Source: Lewinella sp041392765 (GTDB lineage: Bacteria; Bacteroidota; Bacteroidia; Chitinophagales; Saprospiraceae). Taken from it: a stretch of 64,000 nt of DNA. The position numbers were made by a program, and so were the translations under genes. The notes beneath the pieces are model-generated. The model was not told where the DNA came from. It worked only from the letters and a program-made list of their open reading frames with translations, and made no database searches. Below, one piece after another: positions 1-9,776 of the stretch. The DNA lies in contig JAWKLL010000013.1 in NCBI GenBank assembly GCA_041392765.1, positions 60,017 to 124,016 of the forward strand. The letters are read 5' to 3'. Numbering within the stretch: position 1 is the first letter of the stretch; the number at the start of each line of letters is the position of its first letter.

Positions 1-2574
1 ATCGCCAACTTCTTTTTGGATGCGCTGATGAATAAGCCGGAAACTACTTTTCAAGAGTTAGCAGCTCGCGTATTCAGCCTCAATCCATTAGCTTTCTGCC
101 TGTTCAATGACCGCGATGTGAGGGAGATGATGCAAAAAGCACAAGGGCATTTTCTGCGCATCAAACAGATGGTAACTGCTGGCTTCAAAGAAGAGGGTAT
201 GCAATACGACCACGCTTATCTAGAACCCGCTTTTTACAGCCAACAATACGGCTTGCAAGGCCGTCTCGACCTCTTGTTTCGCGCTCAAGATGCGAGTGGG
301 CGAACCTCTATCGTGGAATTGAAAAGTGGCAAACCTTTCATGCCCAACTTGCATGGCCTAAGCCCCAGTCATTATATTCAAACCATTCTCTACGATCTAT
401 TGGTGCGTTCTGCCTACGGAAGCCAAGCCAATATAGGTTGCTACATCCTCTATAGTGGCGAAATGGAGAAACCCCTCCGCTTTGCACCTGCCATAAAAGC
501 CCAGCAGTACGAGGCTATTCAGGTACGCAACCACCTGTTGGCAATAGAGTACTTGTTGGCACAGTTGGGAACGGAAGGGGAAGATCTGTTGGCGCCTACC
601 CAGCGGCTATTCATGCGCCTTGATCCCGAAAGGCACCCTGATATTAAAGGTTTCGCAGAGAAAGGGATGAGTCGGTTTATCCGTGTATTCCAAAACCTCG
701 ACCCGGAGGAACAGCGATACTTTGGTGCGTTTGCGGGTTTTGTGGCTAGGGAACATCTGCTGGCTAAAACAGGGGTACAAGGGGTGGAGCAGATCAATGG
801 ATTAGCCAGCCTTTGGTTGGATCACCCCGATGACAAGGAGCAAAACTATCAGCGGTTGGCAGGGCTATCTATCGTTCGTAACGAAACCACCGCAGATGAA
901 CCTGTGTTGGTATTCCAGCGTTCGGAAAAAACCAACCCACTTGCCAATTTCAGGGTAGGCGATATTGCCGTGTTATTTCCCTTCACGGAAGATGGGGTAG
1001 GGGTGTTGCAACATCAGGTTTTTAAGTGTACGATCACGCACCTGAATGCGCAAGAGGTAGGCGTGCGGTTGCGCAGCACCCAGTTTAATGATTTAGTATT
1101 TCGGGCACAAACCACTTGGACAATAGAACACGACTTGCTCGATAGTAGTATCAACGCCTACTACCAAGGGTTGTTTGAATGGGCCGGGAGTCTTCCCCGC
1201 CAACGCCGTCTATTACTAGGATTGCGCCCACCTACCCAGCGTGATGTTACTCCCCGACAATGGCCCAATGGCCCTACTGTCGAGCAGCAGCGGCTTTTGG
1301 ATGCGATGTTGAGTGCCGAAGAATATTACCTGTTGTGGGGACCTCCGGGGACGGGTAAGACTAGCGTGGTACTCCATCATTTGGTGCGCCACCTGTTAGA
1401 ACACACCCAAGAAAACATCTTGTTGCTAGCCTACACCAATAGGGCGGTAGATGAAATCTGCGAAGCCATTGAACAGATAGGGGAGGAGGTCTGCGAGCAG
1501 TACTTGCGCATTGGTTCAAACTATGGCACCCACGCCCGTTTTCAACCGCGCCTGCTCCAAAATGCGATCTTGCAAACCACTACCCGCCAACAGCTTAAAT
1601 CGCTCATTAGCGGCAAGCGCATTTTTGTGGGAACGGTAGCAGCTTTGGCAAACCGGCAAGAGCTATTCCAACTAAAATCATTCGATCGGGTCATTATTGA
1701 TGAAGCATCACAGATTCTCGAACCCGTGTTGGTGGGGTTGTTGCCCAAATTTCCTAAATGGATACTCATCGGCGATCATCGTCAGTTACCAGCAGTAGTA
1801 GCACAGGACGAAAGGCTGGCGCGTGTGCAGGATCCTGCTTTGTTAGCCGTAGGAATCACTCATTTAGGGCAGTCTTTGTTCGAGCGACTATATTTGAAAT
1901 GCCAACAAGAAGAATGGCATTGGGCTTTTGGTCAGCTTACCCATCAGGGGCGTATGCACCAAGATATTATGGCCTTTCCTGCTCGCTTTTTTTACCACCA
2001 ACAGTTAAGTTGTTTGCCAGAAGAGGCTGGCGCTTTTGCTTACCAACAACAACCCCTCCAATGGAAATTACCTGCGGATGCTAATATATTGGAACAACAG
2101 TTGGCTAATCGGCGGATGCTGTTTATCCCCACTCCTGTGGATGAGGAAAGTGCCACGCTTAAAACCAACCACCACGAAGCTCGCTTGGTAGTGGATATGA
2201 TCAAGGCATTCCAACGCATGGCAGACTACAACGGTGAACCACTTCGTGCAGGTGCCATTGGGGTCATTACGCCTTATCGGGCGCAGATTGCCCAAATTCG
2301 CGCCCTCATGGAAACAGAGGGCTTGTCGCCTGATGATTTCACTGTGGACACCGTGGAGCGCTACCAAGGCGGTGCCAGAGATATTGTTCTCATTAGCCTT
2401 TGCACCAATGCACCTCGTCAAATCCAACAGCTTAGCATCCTGACGGATGAACAAGTAGATCGAAAGCTCAATGTGGCCATTACTCGTGCTAGAAACCACC
2501 TCGTGATTATCGGAAACCCTGAACTGTTGGCTCTCAGTCCTATTTACAGGGAACTAATGGATTTTCTTTCTTAG
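1..2574 (+). CDS. PD-(D/E)XK nuclease / superfamily 1 DNA helicase, 5' truncated by window edge
   Basis: A Dna2-like nuclease-helicase probably involved in DNA repair or end processing. The frame is open from base 1, so the true start lies upstream; the TTG at 16 is only the first possible start inside the window. Seen: a RecB-type nuclease core near residues 82-106 (GRLDLLF, then VELKSGK). The helicase core has Walker A WGPPGTGKT near residue 440, motif II VIIDEAS near 558, motif III GDHRQLPAV, and the C-terminal motifs ERYQGGARDIVLISL and LNVAITRARNHLVIIG. The helicase half matches the Upf1/Dna2 branch of SF1. It is intact to its stop. The next gene is convergent, with only 11 bases between them. 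The family call is secure; the biological role is inferred. Confidence 0.9.
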   Translation: MANFFLDALMNKPETTFQELAARVFSLNPLAFCLFNDRDVREMMQKAQGHFLRIKQMVTAGFKEEGMQYDHAYLEPAFYSQQYGLQGRLDLLFRAQDASGRTSIVELKSGKPFMPNLHGLSPSHYIQTILYDLLVRSAYGSQANIGCYILYSGEMEKPLRFAPAIKAQQYEAIQVRNHLLAIEYLLAQLGTEGEDLLAPTQRLFMRLDPERHPDIKGFAEKGMSRFIRVFQNLDPEEQRYFGAFAGFVAREHLLAKTGVQGVEQINGLASLWLDHPDDKEQNYQRLAGLSIVRNETTADEPVLVFQRSEKTNPLANFRVGDIAVLFPFTEDGVGVLQHQVFKCTITHLNAQEVGVRLRSTQFNDLVFRAQTTWTIEHDLLDSSINAYYQGLFEWAGSLPRQRRLLLGLRPPTQRDVTPRQWPNGPTVEQQRLLDAMLSAEEYYLLWGPPGTGKTSVVLHHLVRHLLEHTQENILLLAYTNRAVDEICEAIEQIGEEVCEQYLRIGSNYGTHARFQPRLLQNAILQTTTRQQLKSLISGKRIFVGTVAALANRQELFQLKSFDRVIIDEASQILEPVLVGLLPKFPKWILIGDHRQLPAVVAQDERLARVQDPALLAVGITHLGQSLFERLYLKCQQEEWHWAFGQLTHQGRMHQDIMAFPARFFYHQQLSCLPEEAGAFAYQQQPLQWKLPADANILEQQLANRRMLFIPTPVDEESATLKTNHHEARLVVDMIKAFQRMADYNGEPLRAGAIGVITPYRAQIAQIRALMETEGLSPDDFTVDTVERYQGGARDIVLISLCTNAPRQIQQLSILTDEQVDRKLNVAITRARNHLVIIGNPELLALSPIYRELMDFLS

Positions 2575-2585
2575 TTACTTAAAAA

Positions 2586-3005
2586 CTACATTTTTATCAC
2601 TTTTTCGAATCGGTGCTCACTCGGCGTGATAACCTTCACCCAATAAATCCGGGCGGGTTGCTCCAAGGAGTCCACTCTGACGTGGAAGGAAAAAACAAAG
2701 TCGTCATAAGGCAATGTCACGCGGGTGGAAAAATTTCCCGTACTGCGAAAATCACTTTCACTCTGTGCTAACACACAAGGCAGTTGATTGACAACGCGCA
2801 CGGCTTGGTTGCCATCTGTCAGCGCCACCCGTTCACAGGAAACGACGGTGGAAGTGACCCCTTCGCATTGCCACCCCACGGGTTGCTCTCGATTATCGAC
2901 GATTTCCCACTCATCAAATCCACTGTTCAATACCTGAGCGGTGGTTGGTAGGGGGAGGCTTAGGGCGAGGGTTAATATACCCAAGAGCATTAGGTTGTTT
3001 TTCAT
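2586..3005 (-). CDS. Small secreted protein of unknown function
   Basis: I do not recognise this 139-residue protein. It begins with a clear type I signal peptide (MKNNLMLLGILTLALSLPLPTTAQ), so it is probably exported to the periplasm or surface. The mature part is rich in beta-prone segments and has three cysteines. It opens with NSGFDEWE, a start seen in carbohydrate-binding-like jelly-roll domains of secreted Bacteroidota proteins; that resemblance is weak. There is no T9SS sorting domain. It is convergent with the helicase gene and stands alone. Confidence 0.6.
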   Translation of the reverse strand: MKNNLMLLGILTLALSLPLPTTAQVLNSGFDEWEIVDNREQPVGWQCEGVTSTVVSCERVALTDGNQAVRVVNQLPCVLAQSESDFRSTGNFSTRVTLPYDDFVFSFHVRVDSLEQPARIYWVKVITPSEHRFEKVIKM

Positions 3006-3329
3006 ACGTGTTTTTTATTAAGAATGAAGGTATGAAAAAGAGAGTAAACCCAAGCTGAAAAAAGGAGAATTGTCACAGCCTAAACAAAGTGGACAATCAA
3101 AATCATCGCACCGCTCAACCCCCTAACTGAAAATGCTAGCGCTCCTTATGTTCCCAAATGCCATTGAAATCCGCTTTGGGGCGGTCGCGCACCAACTGAT
3201 TCCGTCAATCTACTATGTTAAATCCTCGCGAATTCCCTTTTTTTACCTTTCCTTTGCCTCTGTCAACCCTAGATGAAGGAAAAGTAGTTTTGATACACAA
3301 CTTTTTCCGCTAATTACTAAAGTGGCATC
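3006..3329. other. Intergenic, no gene supported
   Basis: This 324-base gap separates the divergent secreted-protein gene and the MATE gene and must hold both promoters. I see no convincing TAnnTTTG box with a paired TTTG, no strong hairpin and no ORF with coding character. The minus-strand open frame at 3243-3560 overlaps the MATE gene and is a shadow. Confidence 0.5.
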
Positions 3330-4663
3330 ATGCGCCTCAATACTTCTTATCGGCAAATATGGATGATTGCTGCCCCCATTATGATCGGGAGCGCAGCGCA
3401 AAATATCATTACCCTGACGGATAGAATTTTCCTGTTTTATCTCGGAGTGGATGATTTTGCGAGTATTGGTTTTGTCAGTGTTTTCTATCTGATTATCGCG
3501 GCGATTGGTTTTGGATTCAGCAGGGTGGGCAAATTCTGATTGCTCGCCGGGCAGGAGCACGGGATTATGAGGATGCAGGTAGCACCTTTCATTCCGTTTT
3601 TCTTTTCGAGCTTGGGTTGTCGTTGTTTATGTTTTTGTTTATGACCTATGGTTGCTACTATCTTTTTGCCCTGATGGTGGACTCCGAGGTGGTTTTTACT
3701 AAAAGTTTGGAGTATGTGTCCACGCGCAAATGGGGAGTGTTTTTCTCTTACACAGGTGTAGCGCTTATCTCGCTTTATACTGGAATTGCTAGGCCGCGCT
3801 TCTTAATTTTTGACACTTTTGTACTGGCAGTGGTCAATATTGTACTGGATTATGTACTGATTTTTGGCAAATGGGGGTTCCCACAAATGGGCATTGCAGG
3901 AGCTGGTTTAGCATCCACGCTGGCGGAGGTAGTCGCATTTGTTGTTTTTGTGGTGTATATGGTTTTCGATAAGCACAATCGCATTTATCGCATCTTTCGC
4001 AAACCTACCATCAATTGGGACTTAATCAGGGAACAATACCGCATTTCCATCCCTTTGGTCATCCAACCCCTTATTGGCTTGGGAAGTTGGTTCTTATTTA
4101 TGGGAATCGTTGAAAACATGGGCGAGGAAGCTTTAGCGATTACCATCCTCGTGCAGATGGTATATTTGGTGTTGTCCATTCCCAGTTGGGGCTTTGCGGC
4201 GGGGGTTAGTACCTTGGCGGGGGGATTTATTGGCCACAAAAAGCGCCAAGCAGTCATTCCCATCGTATGGAAGACCGCTTTACTCTCCTTATTCGTCACC
4301 CTGTTGATTTCGCTTCCCGTAGTCGTTTTTCCCGAGGCTTCGCTATCTCCTTTCTTTGGAGCAGACGGTCTGGAACTCATTCGGCAGGCTGTACCTGTTT
4401 TATATGTTTTATTGGCAACGTTGGCTGTTTTTTCCTTTGGCAGCGTTTGGTATAGCGGTGTTTCGGGAGTAGGCGCGTCTATGTATGCCCTGCGGATACA
4501 GGCTTACACTTTAGTGGGTTATCTGATTTATATCTATCTCTTAGTAGAACATTTTGAGGCTACGCTCGCTTGGGTTTGGGCAGCAGAACTGTTCTATTGG
4601 ATGGTGGTACTGCTATGGTCTATGAAGTACCTGTACAGCCGCCGCTGGTTTGGTATGCTATAA
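3330..4663 (+). CDS. MATE family multidrug/Na+ efflux transporter (one frameshift)
   Basis: A polytopic inner-membrane exporter of the MATE family, which moves cationic drugs or metabolites out using a Na+ or H+ gradient. Residues 1-69 (from ATG 3330) contain the family N-terminus APIMIGSAAQNIITLTDRIF. The frame then stops at 3539. The protein resumes in another frame with QILIARRAGARDYEDAG and runs to 4663. Adding one G in the GGGTGGG run near 3530 joins the two parts, giving about 444 residues, normal for MATE. Many hydrophobic segments are visible. The break is probably a consensus error, though a real mutation cannot be excluded. The substrate is unknown. Confidence 0.85.
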
Positions 4664-4710
4664 CAGCATTAAGACGCAGTCAATAAAAATTTCTGCGCTC
4701 ATTGTGCGAC

Positions 4711-4857
4711 TTAGTAATTTGACGGAAATTAATTGAACAACTTTTTCTCAAAGATTCGCAAATATTTTCACACAATTTTTCCCGATAGCTATCGGGATCA
4801 ATTGTTTAGAAAATTTTTCCGAATCAAAAGTTGTGCAATTAATTTTTTTTCCGTCTC
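4711..4857 (+). repeat. Hairpin repeat element, copy A
   Basis: A 147-base intergenic element starting TTAGTAATTTGACGGAAAT and ending in a T-run followed by CCGTCTC. The two halves are inverted copies: GACGGAAATTAATTGAACAA on the left pairs with TTGTGCAATTAATTTTTTTT and CCGTC on the right. The centre is the 16-base perfect palindrome CCCGATAGCTATCGGG (4781-4796). It lies 47 bases after the MATE stop and could act as a terminator. Other copies with the same ends but different stems are at 48059, 23183, 33385, 60537 and 61683. Confidence 0.8.
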
Positions 4858-5128
4858 GTATCAAAAACTTCCTTACCTTCGCTCCTTGAAGCACAAAAGC
4901 AACGATTCTACCTACCTTGCAAAGGGCGTTCAAGCCCTGCAATAGTCATCCCTCAATTATTTGCCTGCCTGTGCAGGCCATGTTCGCAACTATCATTTCA
5001 GCATGTTCATCTTAATGCACCCAATGGCATAGCCCCTCGTTTTGCCATTGGTCAAAACTAATTTTTCCTTGGCACTATGCCCTGGTATGGGTTTGGCTAT
5101 ATATTTTTTTAACCATGAACAAATAGAA

Positions 5129-6412
5129 ATGAGACACAATTACTGGATGTTATTCCTCCTCGGCCATTGTTTTGCTTTGTCATTAATGGCGCAAGCTCCC
5201 CCGGCTTTTACCTATCAAGCGGTGGCTACCGATGCCACAGGAGACGAGCTGACCTCCCAAACCATCGGCCTTTCTTTGGCTATTCTTCAAGGTTCTTCCG
5301 CGGGAACGGCTGTTTATGCGGAAACGCATTCACCTACCACCGATGTGTTTGGCTTATTTACTGTTTCCGTCGGCCAAGGCATTCCTACGGGTGGCAGTTC
5401 TTTTGATGAGATCGACTGGTCGCAAGGCCCTTATTATCTACAAGTCGGTTTGGATGTGAACGGCGGCACCAACTTCGTTGATATGGGGGCTACGATGCTA
5501 CAATCGGTGCCTTTTTCACTTTATTCCAACCACAGCAATACCGCCAACGAAGCCCTTACTGCTGCTTTCGCTGAGACAGCTTTGCGCGCTACTTGGGCAG
5601 ATACCGCCACTTGGCCGAACATGCACTTTGGGCCGACACGGCTACTTTTGCTTTCCAAGCCGCGCAGGCCACTACCGCCAACATGGCTACTTTTGCCACT
5701 ACGGCCGCGCAAGCCGATCACAGAACTGGCACAAACGGCAGTCACGGCCTCTATGGCATTGAATGCTTTCAATGCAGAGCAGGCAACCTTCGCACAATCT
5801 GCAGCTACCGCCGAAGACGACGACGACCGCGACCCGGAAAATGAACTCCAATTACTCCAATTGCAAGGCGACCGCATCGCTATTTCCAACGGCAACTCCA
5901 TTAGCTTGACCGCTGAAAATACCTACTACGCAGCAGGCGCCGACTTGTCTTTCCCGCAAGGGCTGCCCAATACGGGATACCGATTTATTCCCGACCAATT
6001 TACCGTTCCCCCTGGTATGAACTTCTATATCGTAGCCTCGGAGGATGAGATACGGCTACCCGGGCTAGGCAGCCAGTTTGGTATTGCCAAGACAACCCCT
6101 CATTTTCCCATAGTGCCGGGGGGGATGCTGGTTGATAATTGCCGATGCCTGGGCTTTTTAGTGCCGACTACCACGGTAGTCAACCCCTTGGTGTTTGTCT
6201 TGCAAGCCAATGGTGGTTCGGAATATACCGTCCCGGAGGGGCGATTCCTTGTCATCAAAAGTGGCATTGACGAAAACAGTGGTCTCACGCTGAATAATAT
6301 CCCATTGGATGTATTCAGTGGCCCCACGCCTTACTTGGTCATACCGGGTGGGATTACCATCAGGGTCAATACCGATCAAGAAGCCATTATCACCGGATAC
6401 CTAAACGATTAA
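5129..6412 (+). CDS. Secreted tail-fibre/collagen-like surface protein (two compensating frameshifts)
   Basis: A secreted protein of a common Bacteroidota family whose function is not established. I chose ATG 5129 because it gives a signal peptide (MRHNYWMLFLLGHCFALSLMAQ); the frame is open further upstream. The first 130 mature residues follow the family pattern: FTYQAVATDATG, ETHSPTTDVFGLFTVSVGQG, IDWSQGPYYLQVGLD and LQSVPFSLYS. Next comes an Ala/Thr-rich heptad-like stalk (ADTATFAFQAAQATTANMAT). About 100 bases of the stalk, near 5612-5715, read properly only in the +1-related frame, so two indels cancel. The C-terminal part, from about 5900, is beta-rich and unrecognised. It is 15 bases before the next surface-protein gene, probably in an operon with it. 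Confidence 0.75.
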   Translation: MRHNYWMLFLLGHCFALSLMAQAPPAFTYQAVATDATGDELTSQTIGLSLAILQGSSAGTAVYAETHSPTTDVFGLFTVSVGQGIPTGGSSFDEIDWSQGPYYLQVGLDVNGGTNFVDMGATMLQSVPFSLYSNHSNTANEALTAAFAETALRATWADTATWPNMHFGPTRLLLLSKPRRPLPPTWLLLPLRPRKPITELAQTAVTASMALNAFNAEQATFAQSAATAEDDDDRDPENELQLLQLQGDRIAISNGNSISLTAENTYYAAGADLSFPQGLPNTGYRFIPDQFTVPPGMNFYIVASEDEIRLPGLGSQFGIAKTTPHFPIVPGGMLVDNCRCLGFLVPTTTVVNPLVFVLQANGGSEYTVPEGRFLVIKSGIDENSGLTLNNIPLDVFSGPTPYLVIPGGITIRVNTDQEAIITGYLND

Positions 6413-6427
6413 GCCAAACCTCAAAAA

Positions 6428-7657
6428 ATGAAACAGTATTCTGTTAAATCATTGATAATAGCTGGGGTTTGGGCAGGGATAATGTTGGCAACCCATACCT
6501 TGTGTTCGCAACAGCTTATCCGTACAGTGGTAGGTAGCAGCGGTGCATCCGTCGCTACCGCACAATCCCACCTGCGGTTTACCATTGCCCAACCACCGGG
6601 TGTAGGCACCTTGCAGTCAGGCACGGCCTTTCTGCGGCAGGGATTTCAGCAACCCGCTGGCTGCGCTTCCGCGCCTGATGCCATTTTTGCTATCCAGCCC
6701 GAGGGCGACCCGCTTTGCGGCGGCCCCTACACCTTCGTTTACTTGGATGAACCCGACGACGAAACTTCTTTCCAATGGTCTTTCGGTGCATTGGCACAAC
6801 CGGTACAACAATCAGCAGATTTTCGCCCAGAAGGAATCTCTTTTCTGACACCCGGTTCACAACCAGTTTCGCTCATCGTCACCACAGGCGACTGTATCGA
6901 CACACTAACGCTTCAGTTAGCAGTACAAGCTGCCCCGTTGGCTATAGTGGAAAACCGCCTCGACCTGTTGTGCAGGGAAGAGGAAGATGGCCTCATCAAT
7001 CTATTCGTTCAGGGCGGCACTCAGCCTTATCAATTTAATTGGTCAACAGGGGATACCACTCATGTGATCGCGGACTTAGGCCCCGGTCTGTATTTCTACC
7101 AGTTGGAAGATGCCAACGGCTGTGAACAATCCGATACCGTTGCTATCACAAGCCCCGATAGGTTGGATGTGGCTGTACAAATCCTTCCCGAAAGTTGCCA
7201 CGGAAGCAGCGACGGCGAAATCATGCTGGCAGTATCGGGCGGCACACCACCTTACAGCTACGAGTGGTCGGTCAGCAACGCCGATGAAGTGCTTTCAGGA
7301 GTACCCGCCGGGACTTATGCCGCACGTGTCAGGGATGCCAATAACTGCTCATGGGAAGCGCAATTAACCGTTGATGCAGCTTGTGCCAACCTCGTCTTCT
7401 ACGAACTAATAACCCCCAACGGGGACGGAAAAAATGACAACTGGGTTATTGAGGGCATCGAGTACTTTCCCGACAATCGCCTGGAACTCTACGACCGATG
7501 GGGCGTGCTACAATTAGCCCGCGAAGGCTATTCCAGCGACTGGCAAGGCTATCGAAACGACGGCAGCCCCTTGCCCGCAGGTACCTATTATTACGTGCTG
7601 TGGTTGAACGATCCTACCAACAGCAAACGGACGGGGGCTGTTTCTATCATCCGTTAA
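6428..7657 (+). CDS. SprB-repeat protein with gliding-motility CHU_C-type T9SS C-terminal domain
   Basis: A 409-residue protein exported by the type IX secretion system to the cell surface. It has a signal peptide (MKQYSVKSLIIAGVWAGIMLATHTL), a PKD-like beta domain around residues 90-160, and two SprB-type repeats (around residues 195-235 and 255-300, with PYQFNWSTGD and PYSYEWSVSN). The C-terminus is the type B sorting domain found in gliding adhesins: LITPNGDGKNDNWVIEGIEY, LELYDRWGVL and LPAGTYYYVL. The gene directly downstream encodes a PorP/SprF-like protein, the usual partner that anchors CHU_C substrates. The gene is intact. Confidence 0.88.
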   Translation: MKQYSVKSLIIAGVWAGIMLATHTLCSQQLIRTVVGSSGASVATAQSHLRFTIAQPPGVGTLQSGTAFLRQGFQQPAGCASAPDAIFAIQPEGDPLCGGPYTFVYLDEPDDETSFQWSFGALAQPVQQSADFRPEGISFLTPGSQPVSLIVTTGDCIDTLTLQLAVQAAPLAIVENRLDLLCREEEDGLINLFVQGGTQPYQFNWSTGDTTHVIADLGPGLYFYQLEDANGCEQSDTVAITSPDRLDVAVQILPESCHGSSDGEIMLAVSGGTPPYSYEWSVSNADEVLSGVPAGTYAARVRDANNCSWEAQLTVDAACANLVFYELITPNGDGKNDNWVIEGIEYFPDNRLELYDRWGVLQLAREGYSSDWQGYRNDGSPLPAGTYYYVLWLNDPTNSKRTGAVSIIR

Positions 7658-7730
7658 GGGATGAAAAATTCTGAATTAAAAGAATACCCTCAAAACGGAA
7701 CAGCCAGTTTACAACATCAAATCTAAACGC

Positions 7731-9442
7731 ATGAAACGACTGATACTTATCCTCATATCGCTGCTAGCAATAGGCCACGTTACCCTGCGCGCCCAGCAGT
7801 ACCCGTTGTTTTCCAATTATTGGACGCAACCCTATGGTTTCAATCCCGCCACCATCACCCAGCAAGAAGGCGCTGTGGTTGGCGTACAGTACCGCCACCA
7901 ATGGACAGGCCTGAAGGATGCACCCGTCACCAAGTTGGGCACCGTTCAATGGAAAGGTAGCCGTTGGGCGGTCGGTGGGCATTTCTTTCAGGACGAAGCA
8001 GGTGCTTTGCAGCGAACGGGCGGTTCTGCTATGCTAGCTTACCAGCAACCCTTGGGGGCACGTACCCTCTTATCGGCAGGTGCTACCGCCGGGTATTACC
8101 AACTCCGCGTTAGGCGAGGTACCCGCGTGCAGCACGAAGACGACCTCCTTTTTCTCACCGCTATGGACGGCACCTGGTTTCCCGACCTCAATGTTGGTCT
8201 TCATCTCCAAACGGGGCATTTTAGCCTCGGGTTGAGCGTACCTCAACTATTGGAACGTCGCATCCGCTTCGGAGAGATCAATACCACGGCCACCCTTCAG
8301 CGGCACTATTTCGTCAGCGCGGCCTACCGCTTTTTTATTTCCGAGGGATTCCAACTACAACCCTTGGTATTGGCCAAATGGGGCGAAGACGGCGACCCCC
8401 AATACGATTTCAGTTTGCGCGCCGACTTCCTCCAAACCTTCTGGCTGGCTGGTACCTATCGTTCCGATGTAGCAGCCGTCGCCTTGGCTGGCATTCAGCT
8501 TAATAGCCGGGTGGAACTCAACTATGCTTATGATTTCAACACGGGCGGCTTGCGCGATTACAGCCGTGGCTCGCACGAGGTGGGGCTACTCATCGGCATT
8601 GGCGACCGATACAGAGATGCCGACAAAGACGGCGTGCCGGATATGCTCGACAAATGCCGCCAAGAACCCGGCCCCGCCCACAACAACGGATGCCCAGAAG
8701 ACGTGCTCGCTGCCAAAGGCGGGCTGGCCAACGACTTCGACCGCGACAATATCCCCGACGATCTCGATAATTGCCCTGAAGTGGCCGGCCCTGCCGCCAA
8801 CCAAGGATGCCCCTGGCCCGATAGGGACTTCGACGGTATCCGCGATGAAATCGATGATTGCCCCGGATTAGCTGGCGTGGAAAGCAACAACGGATGCCCC
8901 ATCGACGACCGCGACCGCGACGGCATCGTAGATCAGTTCGACGAATGTCCCGATGAACCCGGCACCTTTGTCAGTCGTGGCTGCCCCGACACCGACTTCG
9001 ACAAGGACGGCTTGGTCAATGCTTTAGACGCTTGCCCCAATACCTTTGGGCCTCGCTCCAACGAAGGTTGCCCCATCGTGAATGAGCGCGAACTGAACAT
9101 CCTCAATGTAGCCATGCGCAACCTCTATTTCCCTTCCAGCAAGGCCGAAATTTACTACAAAGCGTACCCCCATTTGGATAATTTGGCCGCCCTCATGCGC
9201 GAACGCGCCGACTGGGAACTCAAAATCATCGGCCATACCGACGATAAAGGCGCGGCAGACATCAACCACGAGGTATCCTTGCGGCGAGCTGAGGCCGTCA
9301 TCATTTTATCGCCATCAACCAAGCCGTGGATCGGAACCGTCATCGTAGAAGCTTATGGCGAAACCAAACCTTCGCAGACAACAGCACCGAAGCAGGCCGA
9401 CAACTCAACCGGCGAGTAGAATTGGAGTTCGCCTTCGATTGA
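7731..9442 (+). CDS. PorP/SprF-like outer-membrane protein fused to TSP3 repeats and an OmpA domain (3' frameshifts)
   Basis: An outer-membrane protein likely to anchor a T9SS substrate to the envelope. After a signal peptide (MKRLILILISLLAIGHVTLRAQ) comes a PorP/SprF-type barrel of about 280 residues (YPLFSNYWTQPYGFNPA, VGVQYRHQW). It is followed by five thrombospondin type 3 calcium repeats (DxDxDGxxDxxDxC pattern, about residues 295-445), then an OmpA peptidoglycan-binding domain (IIGHTDDKGAADINHEVSLR). The OmpA end is broken by about three one-base shifts between 9305 and 9370. The expected residues FIAINQAVDRNR and FADNSTEAGRQLNRRVELEF are visible in neighbouring frames and end at TGA 9440-9442. 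PorP/SprF and OmpA parts are usually separate proteins. Confidence 0.82.
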
Positions 9443-9776
9443 CAATCAGGGGGTAATTGCCGATACTGATAGCCATAGCCGGCACCGGGTCGTCCACCTC
9501 CTGATGTCGGGGTTACCACTAAATCCTTGCGCCAGCCACAGCCGCCGCCAGGCTCACAACTCCGCTGTTCGCCCACAAGGAGACCACTTTGCGCCGATAA
9601 AGCGGGTGAATGATGGGTATATCAAATGATGAAAGCCGCACCGCTTGCAAAACCATTCAGGATTCGTAGGTGTAATCGCTGAAAAGCGTTTGCCAACTAT
9701 CGCACAACACGAAGTTGTTCAATAACTAGTCATGTAGTATATTTATCCATCTTTCACGATAAATAGTAACATTATC
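9443..9776. other. Intergenic with GC-rich degenerate repeat
   Basis: No gene is supported. The first half (about 9460-9600) is GC-rich compared with its surroundings. It contains TAGCCATAGCCGGCACCGGG, which resembles part of the GC-rich intergenic repeat at 12405-12540 behind the other OmpA gene. The second half is AT-rich and presumably carries the promoter of the next gene. No clear hairpin terminator was found. Confidence 0.45.

Noticed and set aside
1758..2084. ORFs on other frames inside the helicase gene
   Set aside because: They are shadows of a well-supported coding frame.
4733..4945. Overlapping short ORFs on both strands
   Set aside because: They lie inside the inverted repeat of hairpin copy A; the open frames come from the palindrome and have no protein-like features.
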